Assembly (NCBI GenBank): GCA_035653595.1 | Contig: DASRBO010000007.1 | Span: 1-12,365 of the forward strand | DNA from: DASRBO01 sp035653595 | Lineage (GTDB): Bacteria > Actinomycetota > Acidimicrobiia > Acidimicrobiales > JAJPHE01 | DNA length: 12,365 bases | Direction: 5' to 3' | Part shown: positions 5,596-11,731 of the stretch, piece by piece | Numbering within the stretch: the first letter of the stretch is position 1 | How the letters are laid out: every line of letters begins with the position of its first letter | Notes under the pieces: generated by a model | Told to the model about the DNA's origin: nothing | Seen by the model: only the letters and a program-made list of their open reading frames with translations | The model's database searches: none | Program-made: the position numbers and the translations under genes

Positions 5596-8229
5596 CTAGA
5601 CGCGGGCCATGTTGGCGAAGCGGGCGTAGTGCTCGAGGAAGGCCAGACGGGCGACACCCGTGGGGCCGTTCCGGTGCTTGCTGACGATGATTTCGGCCGT
5701 GCCCCGGTCAGCCGACTCCGGGTTGTAGATCTCGTCGCGGTAGATGAACATCACGACGTCCGAGTCCTGCTCGATGCTGTTCTCCGCCACGATCCCGTTG
5801 GCGATGAAGTTGTGGGTCCCTTCGACGGTCGCGTCGTAGACGGGCTCGTCGCCGAGCTCCTCGATCCCGACGACGCGGTCCCAGGAGACGTCGGACCGGG
5901 CGAGCCGCTCGAGCCCGTCGTCGGCCAGCGCCTCGGCCAGCTCCGCCAGCTGCACCCGAGTGGGCTCGGGTGCGAACGCCGACCCGCCGGAGCGCAGGCC
6001 GCCCACCAGCCTCGGGGCCAGGACCCGCTGAGGAGTACCGGACCGATCGAGGCAGGACCGCACCCGGGCCCAGATCTCCCGAGGAAAGGTGTCGGGGTCG
6101 GGCCGCCCGGCGCCCACGGTGTCCAGGAGGGCAGCGGCGCCAGGGCCCGTCGACCCGGGACCGTGGACACTGACGCCGCGCAGGAAGGCGCTCTGCAGCG
6201 CCGCCCCGCGGATGTCGAGCCTGTACCAGGTCCCCTGGCGGGACGCGACGGGCCTCAGGCGACTGGTGATGTCCACCCGGAGGAGCAGCCTCTGCAGGTC
6301 GTCGGCCAGCCGGCGGCTCGACGTCGAGTAGCAGAGGCGCACCCTGCGCCGCTGCGGGTCGATGCGCGTGCCGGCGTCGGTGGCCCAGAGATGGCGGAGG
6401 AAGAGCCTCACCTGGTCACCGGGGAGCGAGAACACGGGCCGGGGGATGAACTTCTGGTCACCACGGAGGCCGGCCAGCCCCAGGGTCCCGAGCCACTCCT
6501 GGATCGGATGGCGTCCTCCGTGGCCCCCTCGATCCACCACCGCCAGGTGCAGCTGCGTCCGGCCCATTTCGCTGACCCGGCGCGAGGTGATCCCGAAGTG
6601 GCCGGCCGAACATTCGACGGCCCGGAGGTTCTCCTCGTCGGCGCTCTCGTAGTGGACCGGCTGGCCCGGGGCGAAGCAGCCGCCTCCCAGCAGGTGGGCC
6701 AACATGACGACCTCGGCCTCGGGCCAGCGGCTGGTCCCCGCCGGCTCCGGCAGCCGTCGGGGAGTGGCGATGCGCGAGCCAGGGGCCAGCTCGTCGAGCC
6801 GCCGCCAGCCGTCGATGGTCAGGAACGGATGGTTGGCGCTGGCCTTCACCCGGTGCCCGGACGCCAGGCGGAGCTCGTAGACCCGCTTGATCCCGCTCGG
6901 GAAGACGTGGGTCATCACGCCCCGGCTCATCTTCAGGTCCTCGTCGAGGGTCCAGACGGGGATGTTCCTCTCGCCAGTCAGCAGCAGCTCTCCCATCGAC
7001 ACCTCAGCACCGGTGTCCGCCCGCAGTACGCGGGTGTCGGCCGTCATGCAGCCCGACTCGCGGAGGTCGGCGAGGATCGGGCGCTTGTCCGAGCGGTTCT
7101 CGAGGTTTCGTGACAGCTGGGACAGCGCCACCACCGGAACGTGCAGCTCGCGGGCGAGAATCTTGAGCCCGCGGCTGATCTCCGACACCTCCACCTGGCG
7201 GTTCTCCGCCGAGGTCCGCCCCGACATCAGCTGCAGGTAGTCCACGATCACCAGGCCCAGGTCCTCGCGGCTCTTGAGCCGGCGAGCCTTGGCCCTGATG
7301 TCCATGATCGTGAGATTGGGGTTGTCGTCGATGAAGATCGGGGCGTCGCCCAGGCGGCCGATGGCGTGGCTGATCTTCGACCAGTCGGCGTCCTGCAGGC
7401 GGCCGTTGCGCATGCGGGTGGCGTCGACGCGGGCGTCGGCACACAGCAGCCTCTGGGTGATCTCGAGGTGGCTCATCTCGAGGGAGAAGAACAGCACCGG
7501 TATGCGGGCCTCGACGGCGGCGTGGGCGGCCATCCCCAGCGCGAATGCGGTCTTGCCTGCACTGGGCCTCGCCCCCACCACCACCAGGCTGGAAGGCTGC
7601 AGTCCGGACAGCTGCTCGTCGAGGTCGTGGTAGCCGGTGGGAACGCCGGTGATCGACTCGCCCCGGTCGTAGAGGGCCTGCAGGCGGTCGAGGCTCTCGT
7701 CCAGCAGGTCGCGGATCTGGCGCAGGGTGTCGGCCACCCGGTGCTGGCCGATCTCGAAGATCATCGACTCGGCCCGGTCCACCGCCGCCTGCACGTCGTC
7801 GGGGACGTCGTAGCCCAGCTCGGCGATCTCGCCGGCGGCTCCGATCAGGCGGCGCAGCACGGAGTGGTCGCTGACGATCTCCGCGTAGCGGGCGGCACTG
7901 GACGTCGCCGGCGTGGACGCCTGCAGGCTGATCAGGATGGCGGGACCGCCGACGGCCTCGAGCAGGCTGGCCCGGCGCAGCTCGTCGGCGACGGTTACCG
8001 GGTCGACCGGCTCGCCGTGGCCGTAGAGGCTGAGGATGGCCTCGAAGACGTGCCCGTGGGCCGGCTTGTAGAAGTCGTCGGCCTTGCAGATCTCCGAGGC
8101 GCTGGCGATGGCGTCGCGGGACAGCAGCATGGCCCCGAGGAGGGACTCCTCGGCGGACAGGTCATGCGGAGGGATCCTCGGGCCACTGGGGCGGGATCGC
8201 CGCCGAGCGTCATCGAGCGACTGCACCAC
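5596..8229 (-). CDS. dnaB: Replicative DNA helicase DnaB, interrupted by an intein
   Basis: The N-terminal primase-interacting domain begins near PPHDLSAEESLLGAML and is followed by the RecA-like helicase domain. Walker A is ARPSAGKT (residues 220-227 from the start used here), and Walker B is LVIVDYLQLM (D330). The helicase continues to DLRESG, where a 424-residue intein is inserted, and resumes with SIEQDSDVVMFIYRDE to the end. Removing the intein leaves about 453 aa, close to other DnaB proteins (E. coli 471). The hexameric helicase unwinds the fork in the cytoplasm. The precursor needs splicing to work because the insertion splits a conserved ATPase motif. The start is uncertain: GTG 8229 is used, GTG 8226 is nearly as good. 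A frame open to 8406 lacks DnaB-like sequence and a ribosome-binding site. whiB follows after eight bases. Confidence 0.95.
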   Translation of the reverse strand: MVQSLDDARRRSRPSGPRIPPHDLSAEESLLGAMLLSRDAIASASEICKADDFYKPAHGHVFEAILSLYGHGEPVDPVTVADELRRASLLEAVGGPAILISLQASTPATSSAARYAEIVSDHSVLRRLIGAAGEIAELGYDVPDDVQAAVDRAESMIFEIGQHRVADTLRQIRDLLDESLDRLQALYDRGESITGVPTGYHDLDEQLSGLQPSSLVVVGARPSAGKTAFALGMAAHAAVEARIPVLFFSLEMSHLEITQRLLCADARVDATRMRNGRLQDADWSKISHAIGRLGDAPIFIDDNPNLTIMDIRAKARRLKSREDLGLVIVDYLQLMSGRTSAENRQVEVSEISRGLKILARELHVPVVALSQLSRNLENRSDKRPILADLRESGCMTADTRVLRADTGAEVSMGELLLTGERNIPVWTLDEDLKMSRGVMTHVFPSGIKRVYELRLASGHRVKASANHPFLTIDGWRRLDELAPGSRIATPRRLPEPAGTSRWPEAEVVMLAHLLGGGCFAPGQPVHYESADEENLRAVECSAGHFGITSRRVSEMGRTQLHLAVVDRGGHGGRHPIQEWLGTLGLAGLRGDQKFIPRPVFSLPGDQVRLFLRHLWATDAGTRIDPQRRRVRLCYSTSSRRLADDLQRLLLRVDITSRLRPVASRQGTWYRLDIRGAALQSAFLRGVSVHGPGSTGPGAAALLDTVGAGRPDPDTFPREIWARVRSCLDRSGTPQRVLAPRLVGGLRSGGSAFAPEPTRVQLAELAEALADDGLERLARSDVSWDRVVGIEELGDEPVYDATVEGTHNFIANGIVAENSIEQDSDVVMFIYRDEIYNPESADRGTAEIIVSKHRNGPTGVARLAFLEHYARFANMARV
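5779..7050 (-). mobile_element. DnaB intein with degenerate LAGLIDADG endonuclease domain
   Basis: The intein spans Cys1 (codon 7050-7048) to Asn424 (5781-5779), with Ser as the +1 residue. Block A is CMTADTRVL. Block B is KASANHPFLT, with S71-x-x-H74 where TxxH is usual. Block F is VYDATVEGTHNFIANG, with the conserved Asp and His. The C-terminal junction reads VAEN/S, so the penultimate residue is Glu423 instead of the common His. A dodecapeptide-type homing endonuclease lies in the middle. Motif 1 reads LAHLLGGGC (117-125), with Gly123 where catalytic Asp is expected. Motif 2 reads LRHLWATDAG and keeps D225. The intein probably still splices while homing is weakened or lost. The site matches the RESG/SIEQD position known from mycobacterial, cyanobacterial and Rhodothermus DnaB inteins. 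Confidence 0.95.
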
Positions 8230-8516
8230 GGGGTCCAATCGTCGACAGATCCCCTGTGGGACGCCAGAGGAAAGCCCAAGAAATACGGGGGATTTCGCGC
8301 TGTGCCGGCGGGGATATCGACCCGCTTCCCGTGGATATCCGGGCCCAGGGTGGGGACAGCCGGTGGAAAACCCCGCGGACCTTCTGACCCGAACGCATGT
8401 TCCCATGCTAAGTCCGGATTGTGACAGCCGGTCCGGCGTTCTCCGAGCCCGCGGGGCGGCACCTCCATCGGGTCCGTGACCGCCTCGGTGAGCTCCGACG
8501 ACCCCCTCAAAACGCC
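8230..8516. promoter_or_regulatory. dnaB upstream region with repeats and DnaA-box-like sites
   Basis: These 287 nt separate the rplI terminator from dnaB. GGATATC (8312-8318) and GATATCC (8334-8340) form a 7-bp inverted repeat. The GGATATC units start 21 bp apart, about two helical turns. GCATG-TTCC-CATGC (8395-8408) is another small inverted repeat. CGTGGATAT (8330-8338) and GGTGGAAAA (8362-8370) are imperfect matches to a DnaA box. TAGCAT (8411-8406, minus strand) could be a -10 but lacks a -35. No convincing gene is present, although the dnaB frame stays open here. Confidence 0.35.
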
Positions 8517-8542
8517 ACGGAGGCGCCCGAGGGCGCCTCCGT
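8517..8542 (-). terminator. Strong intrinsic terminator of the rpsF-ssb-rpsR-rplI operon
   Basis: ACGGAGGCGCC (8517-8527) pairs perfectly with GGCGCCTCCGT (8532-8542) around the four-base loop CGAG. It begins 25 nt after the rplI stop. On the minus strand a short GGCGTTTTG run follows. This is the best terminator in the window, and it separates the ribosomal operon from dnaB. Confidence 0.85.
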
Positions 8543-8566
8543 CAGCAACGTCGGGAACCGGAGGGA

Positions 8567-9013
8567 CTACTGCGGCACCACCTCGACGGTGATGCGGAAC
8601 TGGACCTCAGGGTGCAGGCTGACCGGCACCTCGTGGGTCCCCACCGACTTGATGGGGTCGTCGAGGTGCAGGCGGCGCCGGTCCAGCTCGGTTGAGGCTT
8701 GGACGCTCACCGCCTCCACGATGTCCTGGGCCGTCACCGACCCGAACAGCCGGCCCTCGGTGCCGGCCTTGGCCGTCACCATGATCACCAGCGGGACCAG
8801 CTTGCGGGCGATCACCTCGGCCGCCTCGCGATCCTTGGCGTCCTTGAGATCCCTCGAGCGGCGCATGGCCTCGGCCTGGGCGACCACGCCGTCGCTGGCC
8901 TTGAAGGCCCGGCCCTTGGGGATGAGGAAGTTGCGGGCATAGCCGTCGGCGACATCGACGATGTCGCCCTTCTTGCCGACCTCGGCCACGTCGGCGCGCA
9001 GGACCACCTTCAT
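8567..9013 (-). CDS. rplI: 50S ribosomal protein L9
   Basis: The 148-aa product has the usual L9 length. The N-terminal RNA-binding domain has the signature GKKGDIVDVADGYARNFLIPKG (about 13-34, written here as adjoining motifs GKKGDIV and DGYARNFL). A charged connecting helix follows (about 45-75), then the C-terminal domain with LFGSVTAQDI. L9 binds 23S rRNA at the base of the L1 stalk and helps maintain reading-frame fidelity. Its ATG overlaps the rpsR stop as ATGA, so translation is coupled. It is the last gene of the operon before the strong hairpin terminator. Nothing is unusual in the protein itself. Confidence 0.97.
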   Translation of the reverse strand: MKVVLRADVAEVGKKGDIVDVADGYARNFLIPKGRAFKASDGVVAQAEAMRRSRDLKDAKDREAAEVIARKLVPLVIMVTAKAGTEGRLFGSVTAQDIVEAVSVQASTELDRRRLHLDDPIKSVGTHEVPVSLHPEVQFRITVEVVPQ

Positions 9014-9426
9014 TCGGTGTCCTCGTCGCCGGCGTCGCCGCCCTCGTCGACGGGCTCCTGCTCCTCGTCTACCTCACCCTCGGGCGGGGCGGTGACGACC
9101 GCCGCCTCCTCGTCCCGCCGGCGGCCCCCACCGCGCCGGCCACCGGCCCGCTCGGTGACGGTGCGCTGGGTGTACGGCAGCAGCGCCAGCTCTCGTGCGG
9201 TCTTGATGGCGACCGCCACATCCCGCTGGTGCTGGGCGCAGTTGCCCGACACCCGCCGGGCGCGGATCTTGCCGCGGTCGCTCATGAACCGGCGCAGGAG
9301 GTTTACGTCCTTGTAGTCGACCCAGTCCATGTGGTCCTTGCAGAAGACGCAGACCTTCTTCTTGGTCTTGCGGCCTACGTCGCGCGGCGCCCGCTTGCCC
9401 CGGTCCCGATCGTTGCTCCTCGCCAT
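9010..9426 (-). CDS. rpsR: 30S ribosomal protein S18, zinc-binding type, with long C-terminal tail
   Basis: Residues 22-91 are a complete S18: KVCVFCKDH, the VNLLRRFMSDRGKI segment, SGNCAQHQRDVAVAIKTARELALLPYT. C26, C29, C63 and H66 are arranged as in S18 proteins that bind zinc. S18 pairs with S6 on the platform of the small subunit. At 138 aa it is well above the usual 75-90. The extra portion (about 92-138) is a GGRRGGGRRR basic stretch followed by an acidic, Glu/Asp-rich tail that is probably disordered. The start at 9426 is three bases after the ssb stop, with GAGGAG somewhat distant upstream. The stop overlaps rplI. The zinc ligands suggest that a zinc-free paralogue could exist elsewhere in the genome, as in other actinobacteria; this is inference. 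Confidence 0.95.
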   Translation of the reverse strand: MARSNDRDRGKRAPRDVGRKTKKKVCVFCKDHMDWVDYKDVNLLRRFMSDRGKIRARRVSGNCAQHQRDVAVAIKTARELALLPYTQRTVTERAGGRRGGGRRRDEEAAVVTAPPEGEVDEEQEPVDEGGDAGDEDTE

Positions 9427-9429
9427 GGC

Positions 9430-9870
9430 CTAGAAGGGCTCCTCGTCGCTGTCGTAGTCGCCCCCGCCCACCGGCGCCGGGGCTCTTCCCCCGCCGTCGG
9501 GACCCCGCCGCTCGTTCTTGGTGACGCTGGCGGTCGCCCACCGCAGGCTGGGCCCGATCTCGTCGGCGATCACCTCGATCTTGCTGCGCTTCTCGCCCTC
9601 GGGCGTCTCCCACGAGCGCTGCTCGAGGCGGCCGGTGACGATGACCCGGGACCCGCGGGTCAGGCTCTCGCTGGCGTTCTCCGCCTGCTCCCGCCAGCAC
9701 ACCACGTCGAAGAAAGAGGTGGCCTCCTCCCACTCCTGGGTCTGGCGGTTCTGCCAGCGGCGGTTGACCGCCAGCCCGAAGGTGGCATTGGCCTGACCGC
9801 TGGGGGTGAACCGCAGCTCCGGGTCACGGGTGATGTTGCCAACCAGGGTGACGCTGTTTCCGTTTGCCAT
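9430..9870 (-). CDS. ssb: Single-stranded DNA-binding protein
   Basis: The 146-aa product begins MANGNSVTLVGNITRDPELRF, a standard bacterial SSB opening. The OB fold extends to about residue 108, including FFDVVCWREQAENASESLTRGSRV (about 53-76, given as two adjoining motifs FFDVVCWREQ and GSRVIVTGRL). A short Gly/Pro-rich linker and the acidic tip DSDEEPF follow, which recruits replication and repair partners. SSB coats single-stranded DNA as a tetramer. The tail is short for an actinobacterial SSB. The ATG at 9870 is chosen because the upstream part of the frame overlaps rpsF and does not resemble SSB. It lies 23 nt after the rpsF stop, with GGAGCGAGAG upstream. Confidence 0.96.
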   Translation of the reverse strand: MANGNSVTLVGNITRDPELRFTPSGQANATFGLAVNRRWQNRQTQEWEEATSFFDVVCWREQAENASESLTRGSRVIVTGRLEQRSWETPEGEKRSKIEVIADEIGPSLRWATASVTKNERRGPDGGGRAPAPVGGGDYDSDEEPF

Positions 9871-9893
9871 TCGCTCTCTCGCTCCGTTCGTTC

Positions 9894-10241
9894 CTATGCG
9901 CCCGCCTCGACCGCCGATTCCGGGGCGGCGACAGGGCGCGCCCTGCCTGCCGCCTTGTCCGGGATCCGGACGACCTTGTGGCGGATGACCTCGTCTGCCA
10001 GTGAGAGGACACGGTCGAGCTCGGCCACGGTCGCCGGTTCGGCTGTCAGCTCCATGAGGGTGTAGTAACCCTCCTGGCGGTGGTGCAGCTCGTAGGCGAA
10101 CCGCCGCCGCCCCCACCGCTCGACCCGGCCGGGGTTGCCCCCCTGGCTGCGAACGGTTTCGGCGGCACGGTCGAGGACCGCCCGTATGGCGTCCTCCTCG
10201 AGGCCGGCGTCAAAGATGATCACGACCTCATAGGGCCGCAT
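9894..10241 (-). CDS. rpsF: 30S ribosomal protein S6
   Basis: The 115-aa product starts MRPYEVVIIFDAGLEEDAI, the usual S6 beginning. It contains the WGRRRFAYELHHRQEGYYTL core (about 43-62) and RHKVVRIPD near residue 87-95, then a poorly conserved Ala/Pro-rich tail. S6 binds S18 and the central domain of 16S rRNA. ATG 10241 has GGGAGG seven bases upstream. The frame is open further upstream, but that region is the promoter and leader. As first gene of the rpsF-ssb-rpsR-rplI operon it has a GC-rich leader of roughly 70 nt, in which the Shine-Dalgarno can pair with an upstream CCCTG, compatible with S6:S18 feedback. Confidence 0.97.
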   Translation of the reverse strand: MRPYEVVIIFDAGLEEDAIRAVLDRAAETVRSQGGNPGRVERWGRRRFAYELHHRQEGYYTLMELTAEPATVAELDRVLSLADEVIRHKVVRIPDKAAGRARPVAAPESAVEAGA

Positions 10242-10321
10242 CGGCAAACCTCCCTGTGGACCCGTCGGCCGGCGAGCGGGGCCCCGAGATGGGGCAGGGC
10301 AAATGGAACCGGGCCATGGTA
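10242..10321 (-). promoter_or_regulatory. Candidate promoter and structured leader of the rpsF operon
   Basis: TACCAT (10321-10316), preceded by GGC, is a candidate -10. No -35 match is clear. In the transcript CCCUG (10299-10295) can pair with CAGGG (10256-10252), part of the CAGGGAGG Shine-Dalgarno. The stretch between them contains a CCCC-AUCUC-GGGG hairpin (10294-10282) and a CCCG/CGGG pair. This resembles the logic of known S6:S18 autoregulatory leaders, but I cannot confirm the motif. Confidence 0.4.
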
Positions 10322-10436
10322 GCCGACGGGTGTCGGGCCCCCATCTGGTCCGGTTCCGGTCATGGCCGCAGTGTGCCTCAGGCCTGCGACAGTCCCGTTG
10401 ATAGCGCACCGCCCGAGAAACCGGCGATGACGGGAG

Positions 10437-10461
10437 GGGGCCCGGCTGCCAGGCCGGCCCC
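10437..10461 (-). terminator. Hairpin after the panB operon
   Basis: GGGGCC-C-GGC (10437-10446) pairs with GCCGGCCCC (10453-10461), leaving one bulged C and the loop TGCCAG. It begins 26 nt past the stop of the small membrane protein gene. A T-run is absent, so termination may need Rho. The spacer from 10322 to 10436 shows nothing else that I can name. Confidence 0.5.
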
Positions 10462-10487
10462 TCGGTCGCCCCCGCCGCCCGGCGCCG

Positions 10488-10703
10488 CTATCGGGGGATG
10501 GTGGCGCCCGGCAGGGGGGTGTTCGACAGCACCGGGCGCGGCACGGTGTTGGCCCCCTCGACCAGGAAGCCCAGCACCCCTACCGCCAGCAGGGCCCAGA
10601 CCAGGCCCCGCAGACGGCGCAGGCCCCGGTCGGTGGCCAGCCGGTTGAACGCCTCCTCGGCGCGGGGTCCGACCCAGACCGGGGGCTGCACCCAGCCGCT
10701 CAC
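10488..10703 (-). CDS. Small single-pass membrane protein of unknown function (71 aa)
   Basis: The GTG at 10703 overlaps the panB stop as GTGA, a typical translational-coupling arrangement, so the gene is almost certainly co-expressed with panB. A soluble N-terminal 27 residues include EEAFNRLATDRG. The basic LRRLRG follows, then a hydrophobic helix about 34-48 (LVWALLAVGVLGFLV) and a Pro/Thr-rich C-terminus. The positively charged residues before the helix predict an inside N-terminus and an outside C-terminus. I do not recognise the family, and no function should be inferred beyond possible association with panB expression. The longer open frame in this region is an out-of-frame read of panB. 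Confidence 0.7.
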   Translation of the reverse strand: MSGWVQPPVWVGPRAEEAFNRLATDRGLRRLRGLVWALLAVGVLGFLVEGANTVPRPVLSNTPLPGATIPR

Positions 10704-11554
10704 GCCGTGGCGGCCGCCTTGCCGTAGAGGGCGAGGGTCTCGCCGGCGGCGTGGTAGCTCTCGACCTCGGCGGGGAACCGGCCGGTCCTCACGTCGTCGG
10801 CGTAGGCCGCCACCGCCGCCACGGCGTCGGCCTTCAACGAGGCGTACCGCCGGACGAACTTGGGCGTGACCCGGTCCTCGATCCCGAGCAGGTCGTGCAT
10901 GACCAGGACCTGGCCGTCGCAGTGGGGCCCGGCCCCGATCCCGATGGTGGGGATCGGCACCGCCTCGGTGATGCGGGCGGCGACCACGTCGGGCACGCCT
11001 TCGAGCACGAGGGAGAAACAGCCCGCTTCGGCCAGGGCCACGGCGTCCTCCACCAGGGCCTCGGCGGCGTCGAGCTCCCGTCCCTGGACCTTGTAGCCGC
11101 CCATGGCGTGGACCGACTGGGGGGTGAGCCCGATGTGGCCCATGACCGGCACCTCGGCGTCCACGATGGCCTCCACCACCGGCACCCGCTTGCGGCCGCC
11201 CTCCAGCTTTACCGCCTGGGCCCCGGCCCTCACCAGGGTGGCGGCGTTGGCGGCCGCCTCGGCCGTCCCGAGGTGGTAGCTCATCCACGGGAGGTCACCC
11301 ACGACGAGGGCCCGGGGCTTGGCCCGGGCCACCGCCCCCACATGGTGGGCCATGTCGGCCACCGTCACCTGGAGGGTGTCCTCGTATCCGAGGACCACCA
11401 TGGCGACCGAGTCGCCCACCAGGATCAGGTCCACCCCGGCTTCGTCGGCGATGCGCGCTCCGGGGGCGTCGTAGGCGGTGATCATCACCAGGGGCTCGTG
11501 GCCGGCCGCCCGCTTGCGGGCCCGGACCGCGGGCGCAGTGACCTGCTTGCCCAT
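10700..11554 (-). CDS. panB: 3-methyl-2-oxobutanoate hydroxymethyltransferase
   Basis: PanB transfers a hydroxymethyl group from 5,10-methylenetetrahydrofolate to 2-oxoisovalerate, giving ketopantoate, the first committed step of pantothenate and coenzyme A synthesis. The 284-aa length is usual. Family motifs in order are MITAYDAPGARIADEAG (24-40), LILVGDSVAMVVLGYEDTL (43-61) with Mg-ligand D48, GDLPWMSY with Mg-ligand D87, AVKLEGG with E118, GHIGLTPQSVHAMGGYKVQGR (139-159, adjoining GHIGL and GGYKVQGR), LVLEGVP with the probable catalytic E185, and PTIGIGAGPHCDGQVLV. ATG 11554 follows AGGAGG by ten bases, and this Shine-Dalgarno lies in a small hairpin. No panC or panD is in the window. A membrane protein gene overlaps its 3' end. 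Confidence 0.97.
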   Translation of the reverse strand: MGKQVTAPAVRARKRAAGHEPLVMITAYDAPGARIADEAGVDLILVGDSVAMVVLGYEDTLQVTVADMAHHVGAVARAKPRALVVGDLPWMSYHLGTAEAAANAATLVRAGAQAVKLEGGRKRVPVVEAIVDAEVPVMGHIGLTPQSVHAMGGYKVQGRELDAAEALVEDAVALAEAGCFSLVLEGVPDVVAARITEAVPIPTIGIGAGPHCDGQVLVMHDLLGIEDRVTPKFVRRYASLKADAVAAVAAYADDVRTGRFPAEVESYHAAGETLALYGKAAATA

Positions 11555-11568
11555 GAGGTCGGAACCTC
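11555..11568 (-). promoter_or_regulatory. Hairpin sequestering the panB Shine-Dalgarno
   Basis: In the transcript GAGGU (11568-11564) pairs with ACCUC (11559-11555) around the loop UCCG, a UNCG-type tetraloop. The stem takes in most of the AGGAGG ribosome-binding site and ends directly against the AUG. It could set a low basal rate or respond to a factor. This is inferred from complementarity only. Confidence 0.45.
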
Positions 11569-11609
11569 CTTCTCCGTCCAGCGCCCTCGTGGCTGCCGGC
11601 GGTGCCCCG

Positions 11610-11653
11610 ATTGTACCGGCGCCAGCGGCGCCGCTCCCAGGCGGGGCCCCGCC
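11610..11653 (-). promoter_or_regulatory. panB promoter with overlapping palindromes
   Basis: TACAAT (11615-11610) differs from the consensus -10 by one base and would give a leader of roughly 50 nt. No -35 match is evident. GGCGCC-AGC-GGCGCC (11618-11632) fills the spacer just upstream of the -10, and a perfect 14-bp palindrome, GGCGGGGCCCCGCC (11640-11653), covers the -35 area. Either could be an operator. Confidence 0.55.
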
Positions 11654-11719
11654 CTCCCGGCGCCGGCTTTGGGTCACCAGGGCGGAGCCGGCTCCCGAGG
11701 GAGGTCGGACCGGGGCCGG

Positions 11720-11725
11720 TAGTGT
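11720..11725 (+). promoter_or_regulatory. -10 element of the zinc-ribbon gene, leaderless geometry
   Basis: TAGTGT fits TAnnnT. It is followed by six bases and then the GTG start at 11732, the same spacing seen for the 149-aa gene. There is no Shine-Dalgarno at the usual distance. Confidence 0.45.
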
Positions 11726-11731
11726 CGGACC

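Noticed and set aside
8230..8406. N-terminal extension of DnaB starting at ATG 8406
   Set aside because: No ribosome-binding site, Arg/Pro/Gly-rich low-quality sequence and no DnaB similarity before about 8200; GTG 8229 or 8226 gives a normal N-terminus.
9074..9733. 219-codon Arg/Gly-rich minus-strand frame over ssb and rpsR
   Set aside because: It lies in a different frame from two certain genes and has shadow-like composition.
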